Of a stretch of DNA of 64,000 nt, positions 17,797-26,347 are shown one piece after another. The notes beneath the pieces were generated by a model. That model was given only the letters and a program-made list of their open reading frames with translations. It was not told where the DNA came from and did not search any database. The stretch is from positions 1 through 64,000 of the forward strand of contig NZ_JAHLQJ010000013.1 of assembly GCF_018919145.1 (NCBI RefSeq), written 5' to 3'. Within the stretch, counting starts at the first letter, position 1; the number at the start of each line of letters is the position of its first letter. The position numbers were made by a program, and so were the translations under genes. Origin of the DNA: Paenibacillus brevis. GTDB lineage: Bacteria > Bacillota > Bacilli > Paenibacillales > Paenibacillaceae.

Positions 17797-18430
17797 GCAA
17801 TTTCTGAAGGCAATTATAGAGACGATTCAGATGGTAGGAGTCTCCCTTTTCGTTGGTTCCTTATTAGGGATTCCATTGGGAATATTACTCGTCATCACTC
17901 GCTCGGGCGGCGTGCTGGAGAACAAAGCCCTTTATACCATCTTGAATCCGGTGATCAACATCGTTCGCTCTCTGCCCTTTATTATTTTGCTGGTTGCCAT
18001 TATTCCGTTCACAAGGTTGATTGTTCATACCTCGATCGGGACAAGCGCAGCGATCGTACCGCTGATCATCTATATCGCGCCCTACATTGCGCGTTTAGTA
18101 GAGACTTCTCTGCTTGAAGTGAACCCGGGAATTCTTGAAGCTGCCGAGGCTATGGGGGCGACGCCCTTGCAGGTCATATGGTATTTTTTGTTGCCGGAAG
18201 CAGTAAGCTCGTTGATTCTGTCGCTAACCACTGCAACGATCGGGTTGATTGGAGCGACCGCAATGGCCGGAACCGTGGGTGGAGGCGGAGTCGGAGACTT
18301 GGCTATCGTATACGGATATCAACGCTTCGACACCGTAGTCGTGGTAGCCACCGTGCTGATACTTGTCATTCTGGTACAAGGAATCCAATCCTTGGGCAAC
18401 ATGCTGTCGAGAAAGATTCGCCGTTATTAG
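17771..18430 (+). CDS. metI: MetI-type ABC transporter permease
   Basis: Permease of 219 residues with five to six membrane segments and the MetI coupling loop (EAAEAMGATPLQVIWYFLLPEA). The start lies inside metN (26-bp overlap), which implies translational coupling. Forms the channel with MetN and the lipoprotein encoded at 19497. Confidence 0.92.
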   Translation: MFSTTITNEQFLKAIIETIQMVGVSLFVGSLLGIPLGILLVITRSGGVLENKALYTILNPVINIVRSLPFIILLVAIIPFTRLIVHTSIGTSAAIVPLIIYIAPYIARLVETSLLEVNPGILEAAEAMGATPLQVIWYFLLPEAVSSLILSLTTATIGLIGATAMAGTVGGGGVGDLAIVYGYQRFDTVVVVATVLILVILVQGIQSLGNMLSRKIRRY

Positions 18431-18465
18431 TTCAACTTAATAGATAACACAGGGAGGAACTTCAA

Positions 18466-19485
18466 TTGAGTGCATGGAGCAAGCAGGATCGATTTAATGC
18501 CCTATTATCCGGAGAGCGGGTAGACCGTCCCATTGTCAGTGGATGGCGCCATTTTATTGACAAGGAACAGAATGCGGATGATTTGGCGGAAATAACGATT
18601 TCGTTTACGAAAAAGCATGATTGGGATTGGGTCAAAATTAATCCGAGAGCGACTTACTTGGCAGAAGCTTGGGGGAATCAATATGACTTTACCGATTATC
18701 AAACCGTATTCCCCAGGCAGAAATCAACGGTTATCCCAACGGCGGAGAGTCTTTGGGAGCTTGAAGTGAAGAAGGCAACGCAGACGCCATCACTACAGGA
18801 GCATTTGGAGGCAGTTCGGAAGATACGTCAAGGGTTACCCGATACCCCACTGATTCAAACGGTATTCTCACCCTTAACGGTGTTGCTGTTCATTGTAGGG
18901 CGATCGGCTTATGTAACCAAAACCGTATTCGGTATTGAGCAGCCTGTTACTTTGGATTCGTTGTTCAAGGAACATAGAGCGGCAGCTCACCATGCGCTGC
19001 ATGTCATTTCATTAACCTTAGCCGATTATGTGCAAGAGCTGCGGCAGGCAGGATCGGATGGGTTGTTCTACGCGGTGACCGGTACGGCGCATCCGGGTTT
19101 GTTTGATGAAGCTAGGTTTGATGAGTTCTCCAGACCGTATGACTCTATTGTCCTGGAGGCTGCAGGCTATGGTAAGAATATTCTTCATACCTGCGGTGCT
19201 CATGCGAAGCCGGAGAAATTTAATGATTACCGGATTGACGGGATCAGCTGGGATACTGTAGCCAAAGGAAACCCAGGTCTGGATGCAGACCTCAAAGCTA
19301 CGAAAGTAGGGGGCGTTGATCACGGATTGTTCGCAGCAAATGATATTATACAGATTCGCAAGCAAGCGAAGGATGCTTTAGCCTTCATGAAGGATCAACC
19401 GTTTATTCTCTCGCCAAATTGCGCGATTCCGTTGAACGTAACGGATGAGGCGTTGGAGCAGCTTAAAAATATAATATTTGAATAG
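18466..19485 (+). CDS. UroD-family protein, MtaA-like zinc methyltransferase candidate
   Basis: Protein of 339 residues in the uroporphyrinogen-decarboxylase superfamily. It is not the haem enzyme: it keeps the HxC motif used for zinc in MtaA/MtbA/CmuA-type corrinoid methyltransferases (HTC, residues 241-243) and a later Cys (319, in SPNCAIP) that could complete the site. TTG start with GGGAGGA 7 bp upstream. It lies between metI and metQ, an odd position for this family, and no corrinoid-binding protein is encoded nearby. I infer a role in methyl transfer from or to the imported compound; a corrinoid-independent reaction is possible. Confidence 0.8.
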   Translation: MSAWSKQDRFNALLSGERVDRPIVSGWRHFIDKEQNADDLAEITISFTKKHDWDWVKINPRATYLAEAWGNQYDFTDYQTVFPRQKSTVIPTAESLWELEVKKATQTPSLQEHLEAVRKIRQGLPDTPLIQTVFSPLTVLLFIVGRSAYVTKTVFGIEQPVTLDSLFKEHRAAAHHALHVISLTLADYVQELRQAGSDGLFYAVTGTAHPGLFDEARFDEFSRPYDSIVLEAAGYGKNILHTCGAHAKPEKFNDYRIDGISWDTVAKGNPGLDADLKATKVGGVDHGLFAANDIIQIRKQAKDALAFMKDQPFILSPNCAIPLNVTDEALEQLKNIIFE

Positions 19486-19496
19486 GAGATGGGTGT

Positions 19497-20327
19497 ATGA
19501 AAAAGTTAATGTTGGTAGTGTTGATAGGGGTTCTGGCGGTGCTGACGGCTTGCGGCAGTAAACAAGCGGACGGTGGCGGGGATAAGAAGAAGATCACGGT
19601 TGGGTTTGGAGTCGGTACCTATGAAGAGCAATTCCGTCAATCGATCTTGCCAATCCTGGAGAAGCAAGGCTATACCGTTGAAATCAAAACCTTCTCGCAA
19701 AATATGCAGGTCAATCCGGCGATGAAGGAAGGTTCCATTGATGCGAGCGTATTCCAAAGCACGGCCTATATGGAAGCAATCAACGAGGAGATTAATGCGG
19801 ACATGGTAGGGATTGCTTATGTTCCGGGTGCTCCGCAGGGTCTGTACTCTGTAAACCATACTTCACTGGACGATGTCAAAGACGGTACAACCGTGGCTGT
19901 TCCTAACGATCCTGTAAACCAAGAGCGCGCCCTTCGTATTCTGGAGGAACTGGGCTGGATCAAGATTAAAGAAGGAGCAGGTGTCGCTGATTTCAACATC
20001 AATAGTATGGAGCCGGACAAGTTTAATATCGATATTAAGATTTTGGACCCGGCACAAATTCTCGTATCACTTCAAGATGTTGATTATGGTGTTGTAAACG
20101 GCAATTACATTGCAAATGCGCCGGACAGAAAGATTACAGATGCGCTTAAAATAGAAAATACACCTATGCAGCACAGAATCATCGTATCCATTAACAAAAA
20201 GGATGAAGACACTCAATGGGCAAAGGATTTGAAGGCCGCGTATGAATCCAAGGAGTTCGAGGAATACATCCTCGGACTGGAGAAATATGATGGTTTTATA
20301 CTGCCGGAAGCGTGGGAGAACAACTAA
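19497..20327 (+). CDS. metQ: MetQ/NlpA-type substrate-binding lipoprotein
   Basis: Binding lipoprotein of 276 residues with signal peptide and lipobox LTAC (Cys19). It shows NlpA-family segments such as MKEGSIDASVFQSTAYME and VAVPNDPVNQERAL. It delivers ligand to MetI/MetN. It is separated from metNI by the UroD-family gene, which shows the latter belongs to the same unit. Confidence 0.92.
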   Translation: MKKLMLVVLIGVLAVLTACGSKQADGGGDKKKITVGFGVGTYEEQFRQSILPILEKQGYTVEIKTFSQNMQVNPAMKEGSIDASVFQSTAYMEAINEEINADMVGIAYVPGAPQGLYSVNHTSLDDVKDGTTVAVPNDPVNQERALRILEELGWIKIKEGAGVADFNINSMEPDKFNIDIKILDPAQILVSLQDVDYGVVNGNYIANAPDRKITDALKIENTPMQHRIIVSINKKDEDTQWAKDLKAAYESKEFEEYILGLEKYDGFILPEAWENN

Positions 20328-20344
20328 CTAAGGAAGTGGCTAAC

Positions 20345-21154
20345 ATGACAAATAGAAGGATTCATTTTATTGGCGGAGGACAGATGGCGGAAGCGATTAT
20401 TCGTGCATGTATTGCCAAGGGTACGCTGTCCGCAGAGCAAATCAGTGTATCCGATATTAACGAGTCGCGCCTTCAGTTGTTAAATACAAAGTACAGCGTT
20501 AATACGGAAGGCAGACAAGAACAGCTCCTCTCCACGGCAGCATTAATCGTGGTGGCTGTTCGTCCCCAAGATGATTTGGCGGCACTTGGACACATCGTAC
20601 AACAATTTGCCTCGCCGTCTGCCGCTATCGTGTCGATCGTAGCGGGGGTAACGATTGAAAAGCTGGGTAGTTACTTTGGAACTGAACGTCCGATCATCCG
20701 GGTCATCCCGAATACGTTGACCGATACAGGATATGGATATAGCGGCGTAGCCTTGAATTCATTCGCTGCCAGGGATCAGGTTGAAGATTTCCTGCTTGGG
20801 TTCGGCAAAGTGCAATATCTCGAGGAGTCTCTGATAGACATATTCACCGGATTTGGAGTGGCCGGACCTAACTATATCTATTACTTCATTGAGTCTCTTG
20901 CAGACGCAGGCGTACTTGCAGGACTGCCGCGTGAGCAAGCATGGAAGGTTGCGCTGGAGAACATGCTGGGTGCAGTTGCGATGCTGCAGCAGACAGGCAT
21001 GCATCCGAGACAACTGCTTGATATTAATAACTCGCCTGGCGGGGTGGGGATTCACGGCTTGTATGAGCTGAACAATAGCGACTTCGCTGCCGGGCTGCAA
21101 AGGAGCGTTCTGGCGGCTGTGAAGCGGACCACCGAACTGGGAGTGAAAGAATAA
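20345..21154 (+). CDS. Pyrroline-5-carboxylate-reductase-like oxidoreductase
   Basis: NAD(P)-dependent enzyme of 269 residues in the ProC family. It has an N-terminal Rossmann motif (IGGGQMAEAI), VAVRPQD, IRVIPNT and a C-terminal dimer domain with NNSPGGVGIHGLYEL. The ATG at 20345 is preceded by AAGGAAGTGG. The stop overlaps the start of the next gene. Its place in a transporter/amidohydrolase operon suggests reduction of a cyclic imine derived from an imported amino acid rather than bulk proline synthesis (inference). Confidence 0.85.
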   Translation: MTNRRIHFIGGGQMAEAIIRACIAKGTLSAEQISVSDINESRLQLLNTKYSVNTEGRQEQLLSTAALIVVAVRPQDDLAALGHIVQQFASPSAAIVSIVAGVTIEKLGSYFGTERPIIRVIPNTLTDTGYGYSGVALNSFAARDQVEDFLLGFGKVQYLEESLIDIFTGFGVAGPNYIYYFIESLADAGVLAGLPREQAWKVALENMLGAVAMLQQTGMHPRQLLDINNSPGGVGIHGLYELNNSDFAAGLQRSVLAAVKRTTELGVKE

Positions 21155-21921
21155 TGGCAAATCTCAAATGGGACCACTTGGTGCATTACGTGAATAATCT
21201 GGACAAGCCGGTTGAGCTCTTCGAAGCGCATGGTTTGGCAGCCTTCAAGGGAGGAGCCCACAAGGCTTGGGGGACCTACAATACCTTAAGTTACTTTGGG
21301 TTAACTTATATTGAGTTTCTTGGCATTGAGAATCTGGAGTTAGCCAAGGCGACCGAGCATAATGTCGTTGTAAGGGATGCGGTTAAAGCTCTTCCAGAGC
21401 ATGAGGTGTTAAGTAGAGTTGTACTTCGCACTGACGATATTGAAGAGGTAGCTGCTTCTCTCAAGTTGGCAGGCTTATCACTATCCCCTATCATCGATGG
21501 CCGTCGTCTGGATCATGAAGGCAGATTAATAGAATGGCGGATGCTGACCATTGATGGCGACTTCCAAGGGCTGGTCTATCCATTTATTATTCAATGGAGC
21601 GGAAACGATGAAGAAAGGCTGGAGCGCCTATCTGTGTCCGGAGTCATACGGCCCCACCCTTCGGGTCATGCTGAAATCGTAAATGCCGTATTCCGCGTCT
21701 CCAATCCTGCAGCTGCCGCCGCACATTGGGGAGAGCTATTTCAATTGCCTGTTATAAAATCACTTTCTGAATCGGCTACCTTGAAAATTGGAGATAAGTT
21801 CTTTGACTTCGTGCAAGGAGACGAGAACCAATTCAAACAGGTCATCATTCAAACAGAATCAACGGAATTACAAGGAAAGACCCTTCGGATTGGTGAAGGA
21901 GAATATGTCTTCGTTTTATAG
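21154..21921 (+). CDS. Glyoxalase_3-type (VOC superfamily) protein
   Basis: Protein of 255 residues that starts KWDHLVHYVNNLDKPVE and resembles the Glyoxalase_3 / VOC fold: paired beta-alpha-beta-beta-beta modules with a His near the start and Glu in YIEFLGIE. Last gene of the operon, overlapping the previous stop by one base. Members are metal-dependent lyases, isomerases or dioxygenases; no specific activity can be assigned. Confidence 0.75.
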   Translation: MANLKWDHLVHYVNNLDKPVELFEAHGLAAFKGGAHKAWGTYNTLSYFGLTYIEFLGIENLELAKATEHNVVVRDAVKALPEHEVLSRVVLRTDDIEEVAASLKLAGLSLSPIIDGRRLDHEGRLIEWRMLTIDGDFQGLVYPFIIQWSGNDEERLERLSVSGVIRPHPSGHAEIVNAVFRVSNPAAAAAHWGELFQLPVIKSLSESATLKIGDKFFDFVQGDENQFKQVIIQTESTELQGKTLRIGEGEYVFVL

Positions 21922-21950
21922 TTGATTTGTGACAGCTATTCCACCACAGT

Positions 21951-21993
21951 ACCGGCTTTCAAGCAGCTTTTTTGCCTGAAAAGCCGGTATTTT
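21951..21993 (+). terminator. Rho-independent terminator of the GntR/met-type operon
   Basis: ACCGGCTTTCA (21951-21961) pairs with TGAAAAGCCGGT (21977-21988, one bulged A) and is followed by ATTTT. Confidence 0.88.
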
Positions 21994-22004
21994 CAGATTC
22001 AAGT

Positions 22005-22053
22005 TTGTAATTCACTCTTTAATCTGTTATTATGGACAACATAGATCCATAAT
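22005..22053 (+). promoter_or_regulatory. Promoter and Rrf2 operator upstream of the Rrf2 gene
   Basis: TTGTAA (22005-22010), 17-bp spacer, TATTAT (22028-22033). The palindrome ATTATGGA-N9-TCCATAAT (22029-22053) overlaps the -10. The same motif and spacing recur in front of the flavoprotein gene at 22603. Confidence 0.82.
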
Positions 22054-22083
22054 TGATTATTATTAATAGAAAAGGAAGACAGA

Positions 22084-22584
22084 ATGATGCAGTATTCCAA
22101 AAGCACCGATTACGCGCTGCACGCCTTGCTTCATTTGGGCCATTCGGAGCGGCAAAGCAATATAGGGATTAAAGAGCTGTCCTCGAAGCTTGGAGTATCC
22201 GAAAGCTATTTGTCCAAAATTATGTCCAAGCTGCGCCAGGACGGGATTGTGCGGGCAGTTCCCGGGGTAAATGGCGGCTATGAGCTGGCGCGGCCTGCCG
22301 ATCAGATTACTTTTCTGGACGTGATCCAAGTCATCGAGGGGAGACAGCGGTTGTTTGAATGCTCTAATTCAGCCTCACAGCAGCATCAGCTATTAGCGAA
22401 AGCGGGAAGCGATGCTGAAGGTGAAAGTGCCCGGGCAAATACACCGCGAAATACATGCTTGGTGGAACGAGTAATGTACGGCGCTGAGCAGCATCTTCAC
22501 CAATACCTGCAGGAGCAGACCATTCAGTCTGTCTTGAATATGGCAGCGAAGAATCGCGCGAATGAAGCCATGAGCAAGAAGTAA
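22084..22584 (+). CDS. Rrf2-family transcriptional regulator
   Basis: Regulator of 166 residues with the Rrf2 winged helix (LSSKLGVSESYLSKIMSKLRQDGIVRAVPGVNGGYELARP in two stretches) and two Cys, in LFECSN and RNTCLVE, that could be redox- or metal-sensing. The second ATG at 22087 is an equally good start. The shared operator in its own and the next promoter indicates autoregulation and control of the flavoprotein/methyltransferase pair. Confidence 0.92.
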   Translation: MMQYSKSTDYALHALLHLGHSERQSNIGIKELSSKLGVSESYLSKIMSKLRQDGIVRAVPGVNGGYELARPADQITFLDVIQVIEGRQRLFECSNSASQQHQLLAKAGSDAEGESARANTPRNTCLVERVMYGAEQHLHQYLQEQTIQSVLNMAAKNRANEAMSKK

Positions 22585-22602
22585 TCCCCTTCTTGCACCT
22601 CA

Positions 22603-22627
22603 ATTATGGATATCGTAGGTCTATAAT
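22603..22627 (+). promoter_or_regulatory. Second Rrf2 operator, overlapping a TATAAT box
   Basis: ATTATGGA-N9-TCTATAAT. Identical left arm and identical 9-bp spacer to the site at 22029; right arm differs by one base. TATAAT (22622-22627) forms the -10 of the flavoprotein gene, so regulator binding would block the promoter. Confidence 0.82.
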
Positions 22628-22648
22628 ATATTGAAAGGTGGAGCGAAA

Positions 22649-23575
22649 ATGATGAATAGCAAGAGGTATGATGTTCTGATTATTGGAGGCGGCCCTGCCG
22701 GGCTGAACGCAGCCCTTGTACTGGGAAGAGCAAGGAAGGAGGTGGCTGTGATCGATGAAGGAGCCCCGCGTAACTCGGTAACTCAGCATGCTCATGGATT
22801 CCTTACCCGGGACGGAATCACGCCAAGCGAATTCCGGCGTATTGCCCAAGAAGAGATAGGTGCCTATCCTTCCGTAACCTTTATCAAGGATAGAGCCGTA
22901 GCCGCAACGGGTGAGGATGGTGACTTCCAGCTTACGACTGCAGAGGGGTCCGTATATCTCGGCAAAAAGTTATTCTTCGCGGTAGGAATGGCTGACCGCC
23001 CGCTGAACGTTCCGGGTTTATCCGAAGTGTATGGAAAAAGCGCCTTTGTCTGCCCTTACTGCGATGGCTGGGAATTGCGGGATGAGCGGCTTGTAGTCAT
23101 AAACCGTGGGCCGGAGCTTATGCATTTTGCACCTGTCCTATCGGGTTGGAGCAAGAATCTTACCATCTGCACGAACGGTCCCGATGGATTGACGGAAGCT
23201 CAGCGCGAAGAGCTTCAGCAGCATGGAATCCCCCTATTTGATTCACCTATTCGTCAGATCGATTCGGTTCAGGGGATTGCTCAGCAAGTTGTGCTGGAGG
23301 ACGGAACCTCCATTTCATGCCGGGGAATCTTTTTCAAGCCGGATCTGGTAATGGGATCTCATCTTCCGCAGGATATCGGCTGCAGAATTACGGATGAAGG
23401 AATCGTGGCAGTCGATGAGTATGGAAAGACGAGTATTCCGGGCGTTTATTGCGCCGGAGACGCAGCCTCACGGATGCATCAGGCTATTGCCGCTGCCGCT
23501 AAAGGTGCGGTCACTGCTGCCGTGATAAATAATGAATTGAATACGGAAAACTGGATGAAAGAGGGGAAAAAATGA
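22649..23575 (+). CDS. Thioredoxin-reductase-like FAD/NAD(P) oxidoreductase
   Basis: Flavoprotein of 308 residues. FAD site IIGGGPAGLNAAL at the N-terminus, redox pair CPYCDGWE and C-terminal FAD motif GVYCAGDAAS. The NADPH domain is short and the second nucleotide motif is atypical (VINRGPELMHF), as in TrxR-like proteins that reduce partners other than thioredoxin. The ATG at 22649 follows AAAGGTGGAG. The last codons overlap the methyltransferase gene. Rrf2 control points to a thiol-stress or detoxification role. Confidence 0.88.
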   Translation: MMNSKRYDVLIIGGGPAGLNAALVLGRARKEVAVIDEGAPRNSVTQHAHGFLTRDGITPSEFRRIAQEEIGAYPSVTFIKDRAVAATGEDGDFQLTTAEGSVYLGKKLFFAVGMADRPLNVPGLSEVYGKSAFVCPYCDGWELRDERLVVINRGPELMHFAPVLSGWSKNLTICTNGPDGLTEAQREELQQHGIPLFDSPIRQIDSVQGIAQQVVLEDGTSISCRGIFFKPDLVMGSHLPQDIGCRITDEGIVAVDEYGKTSIPGVYCAGDAASRMHQAIAAAAKGAVTAAVINNELNTENWMKEGKK

Positions 23576-24462
23576 AAAACGAATTTTTTAGTCAAGAGGT
23601 TTGGGAGCAGGCCTGGAGAGAGCGCGGGGATGCAGTTCTTAGCAAAATGAAGCAGGCTGGCATTTCGCCGGTCAATGCTTTTGACCATAAGGCGAAGACC
23701 TTTAACGAGCAGTCCTTCAGCGAAGAAGGCAAGAAGAGAAGCAGACGTATTCTGAACTGGATTGAAGACCAGGGAGTCAGCTTTCATCAGGCCTCCGTGC
23801 TGGATATCGGGGCTGCCTCCGGGGTATTCTCCGTTCCGTTTGCAGAGCAGGGTGCCCATGTGACTGCCGTTGAATCCTCATTGCCATTGGTGAAGCTGCT
23901 GGAGGAAAATACGAAGCCTTTTACCGATAACCAGGTGAACATAGTTCCGGAGCCATTTGAGAACATTGATGTGCAGGCCAGAGGCTGGAACCAAGCCTTT
24001 GATCTGGTCTTCGCCTCTATGTGCCCGGTCATCTACAATTGGGAGAGCGTGGAGAAAATAATTCAGTGTGCGAAGCAGTATTGCTATATCAGCATGCCGG
24101 CAGGCGCCGCAGAGAACAGTCTCGCGAATGAAATCTGGCCTCTGATTAGCGACAAGCCGCACACCTCGAAGCCGGCCGAGGTTGCTTATCTCATGCATCT
24201 TTTATTCCTCAAGGGCTATTCGTATGAATCGTTAGTTACACGGGAGCTGAAGACGACCGAGGTCTCTGCCGAAGTAGCCATGCAAGAAATGATCAGCTGG
24301 TTCCGCGGCCAGGGGCTGGCTGAGGATACCCGGAAAATGAAAGTGGTTGCCGACTATTTGGAGCAGGCCTATCCGGCCGGTAAAGTGGTCATCCATCAGG
24401 GCGGGCGATTCGCTAAAGTGCTTATTCGCTTGCAGGATGAAAAGATGTATTCGAGAAATTAA
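23572..24462 (+). CDS. Class I SAM-dependent methyltransferase
   Basis: Protein of 296 residues with SAM motif I (VLDIGAASGVFSVPFAEQGA), acidic end of beta-2 (VTAVESS) and a downstream DLVFASMCPVIYNWE motif. The start overlaps the flavoprotein stop by 4 bp, so the two are co-expressed under Rrf2 control. Substrate unknown. Thiol, arsenic or small-molecule methylation would fit a stress operon but nothing in the sequence decides. It ends tail to tail (4-bp overlap) with the regulator gene on the other strand. Confidence 0.87.
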   Translation: MKNEFFSQEVWEQAWRERGDAVLSKMKQAGISPVNAFDHKAKTFNEQSFSEEGKKRSRRILNWIEDQGVSFHQASVLDIGAASGVFSVPFAEQGAHVTAVESSLPLVKLLEENTKPFTDNQVNIVPEPFENIDVQARGWNQAFDLVFASMCPVIYNWESVEKIIQCAKQYCYISMPAGAAENSLANEIWPLISDKPHTSKPAEVAYLMHLLFLKGYSYESLVTRELKTTEVSAEVAMQEMISWFRGQGLAEDTRKMKVVADYLEQAYPAGKVVIHQGGRFAKVLIRLQDEKMYSRN

Positions 24463-26087
24463 CGTTCAATTTGCGATAGATTGCCCAGCCGCTGCATGTA
24501 TTCCCGCGGCGAAATACCCTCTACCTTTTTGAATACTTTGCTAAAATAAAATGCGCTCTCATATCCAAGACGCTGAGAAATTTCATATATTCGTCCTTCG
24601 CCGCGCTGCATCATTTCCTTGGCCGCCGAGATCTTGGTCTCCGTGACATACTCGACAAAATTGATCTTGGCGGTCTTGGCGAACAGGTGGCTTAAGTAAT
24701 TGGGACTGAAGCTGAACATATCCGCTACCTGATTCAAGGACAGCTTGCTGTCCAGATTACGCTTGATATATTCCTGGACATTTCTAACGACTTGCTCCTT
24801 GTAAGTCTGCCTGCGGCCGGGCAGAATGCTGCAGCAGCCGTCGCGGAATTGAATGAGCCAATCAATGATCCCCTCCATGGAATGCTTCTGGTAAATCGCC
24901 CGGTAGCCTTCAGGCTCATGCTCGAAAATATGCTCGACAATCTGTTCGCCATCCGCGAGCAAGGAGGTAGCCATATAGAGCAGATTGCTTGCCGCATCTG
25001 TTGCGGAGACCAGCAGGTGCGGCTGTCCGGCAAAGCGGTCAATCAGCCGGGTGATCATCTCATGGAGAGCCTGAACATCCATCTCCTCAAAGGCCCGGCG
25101 AATGTTGGGGCGTAAAGCGGAGTAATCAAACAAAGAAGCATCAAGCTCAGAGGCCTGCTGTTCATTTGTGAAGAAGACAATGCTCTGCTCCTGGCTATTT
25201 ACAGGCAGAGCTCTTCTTGCGGACTGGTAGCTTTCATATAGCAAATAGGGATCCTCAACAGCGATGCCTACGCCTGCGATCAGGATGACATTAAAGTAAT
25301 TGTGCAGCAGCCGTGCCATGTCGTTCAGCCGCTTTTGCAGATCACTCAGCCACAGGTCGGCTTCTTTTCCCGGAAGAGGCAGGGTAATGGCAAAATTTCT
25401 AAGATCCAGACTTGTAATATGACAGGGTCCTGAGGAGGCTAAAGTCTCTCTGGCCATCTGAACCGTGCTGGTACAAAGGGCAGCGAGCTTGTCTCCGCGG
25501 GCGGGCACGGTGTCCGGTCCCAGGATGCGGCATGTGCAGACGAGGTAAGCCGGGGCATCAAGCTCGAGCTCCAGATCATTCTTTTGCAGGAGAACCTGCT
25601 CCTTGCTCTCAAACAGATGGTTAAACAAGCGGATAAAAAATTTATCCCGAAGATCCTGTAGATTCCTTCGATAATCCAGCTGGGGTTGCCCGGAAGCCGC
25701 TTCGGATTCCTCCACCATGGAAATGGCCCGCAGGATGGATTCCTCCAGCATTTTCGGAGTGAGCTCCAGCTTCACAAGGTAATCGACAGCCCTCACTTCG
25801 ATTGCACTGCGGGCATATTGGAAATCTTCATAGCTCGTTAAAATAATGAATTTCGGAGCACGCCCTGATTTTCTTCGGACAGATTCGGCTACTTGCAGCC
25901 CCGTTTTAATAGGCATTTTAATATCGGTGATAACAATATCAGGCTGTAGACTATCGATCATTTCCTCGGCCTGCGCGCCGTTATGGGCTACGCCGACAAT
26001 TTCGATCCGGTAGTCCTCCCACCTCAGCATAGATTGAAGACCGACGCATACAAGCGCTTCGTCATCGGCAATCAACAATTTGATCAT
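24459..26087 (-). CDS. YesN-type AraC-family response regulator
   Basis: Regulator of 542 residues with receiver domain (IVITDIKMPIKTG, phosphoacceptor Asp55), a long middle region and a C-terminal AraC helix-turn-helix (about the last 100 residues, ending ISPREYMQRLG). GAGGTG lies 6 bp before the ATG at 26087; a GTG nine bases upstream is less likely. The partner kinase is encoded upstream but separated by a 250-bp gap holding an intergenic repeat element, which is unusual for such pairs. Confidence 0.92.
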   Translation of the reverse strand: MIKLLIADDEALVCVGLQSMLRWEDYRIEIVGVAHNGAQAEEMIDSLQPDIVITDIKMPIKTGLQVAESVRRKSGRAPKFIILTSYEDFQYARSAIEVRAVDYLVKLELTPKMLEESILRAISMVEESEAASGQPQLDYRRNLQDLRDKFFIRLFNHLFESKEQVLLQKNDLELELDAPAYLVCTCRILGPDTVPARGDKLAALCTSTVQMARETLASSGPCHITSLDLRNFAITLPLPGKEADLWLSDLQKRLNDMARLLHNYFNVILIAGVGIAVEDPYLLYESYQSARRALPVNSQEQSIVFFTNEQQASELDASLFDYSALRPNIRRAFEEMDVQALHEMITRLIDRFAGQPHLLVSATDAASNLLYMATSLLADGEQIVEHIFEHEPEGYRAIYQKHSMEGIIDWLIQFRDGCCSILPGRRQTYKEQVVRNVQEYIKRNLDSKLSLNQVADMFSFSPNYLSHLFAKTAKINFVEYVTETKISAAKEMMQRGEGRIYEISQRLGYESAFYFSKVFKKVEGISPREYMQRLGNLSQIER

Positions 26088-26118
26088 ACGGTTCACCTCA
26101 CCTGCAGACTTAGAGATT

Positions 26119-26347
26119 ATATAAGTTGAACTATAAAGCTACGTAGAAAGGGCATAAATGTGAAGTGTTACAAGCTTTCTGCAAGAAAGCTATTTCGGAA
26201 GCATACAGCGTAAGCGTTCGCCTTTGTGAGTGGATTTCCACCTTATGATGGTTTAGTTCAATCAGAGAAATCCGCGAACAACAGCGATCGTAAGAACACT
26301 TCACATGTTGCCCCTAAAACGTAAAATTCAGTTAGTTCAACTTATAT
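26119..26347. repeat. Hairpin repeat family, copy A, with outer terminal inverted repeats
   Basis: 229-bp element between the kinase and regulator genes. Perfect 15-bp outer inverted repeats ATATAAGTTGAACTA (26119-26133) and its complement (26333-26347). Inside, GGGCAT...GTGAAGTGTT (from 26150) pairs with AACACTTCAC...GTTGCCC (to 26313), and an inner stem GGATTTC/GAAATCC closes the head. The right outer repeat contains the stop codon of the kinase gene. No target-site duplication is obvious. Confidence 0.88.
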
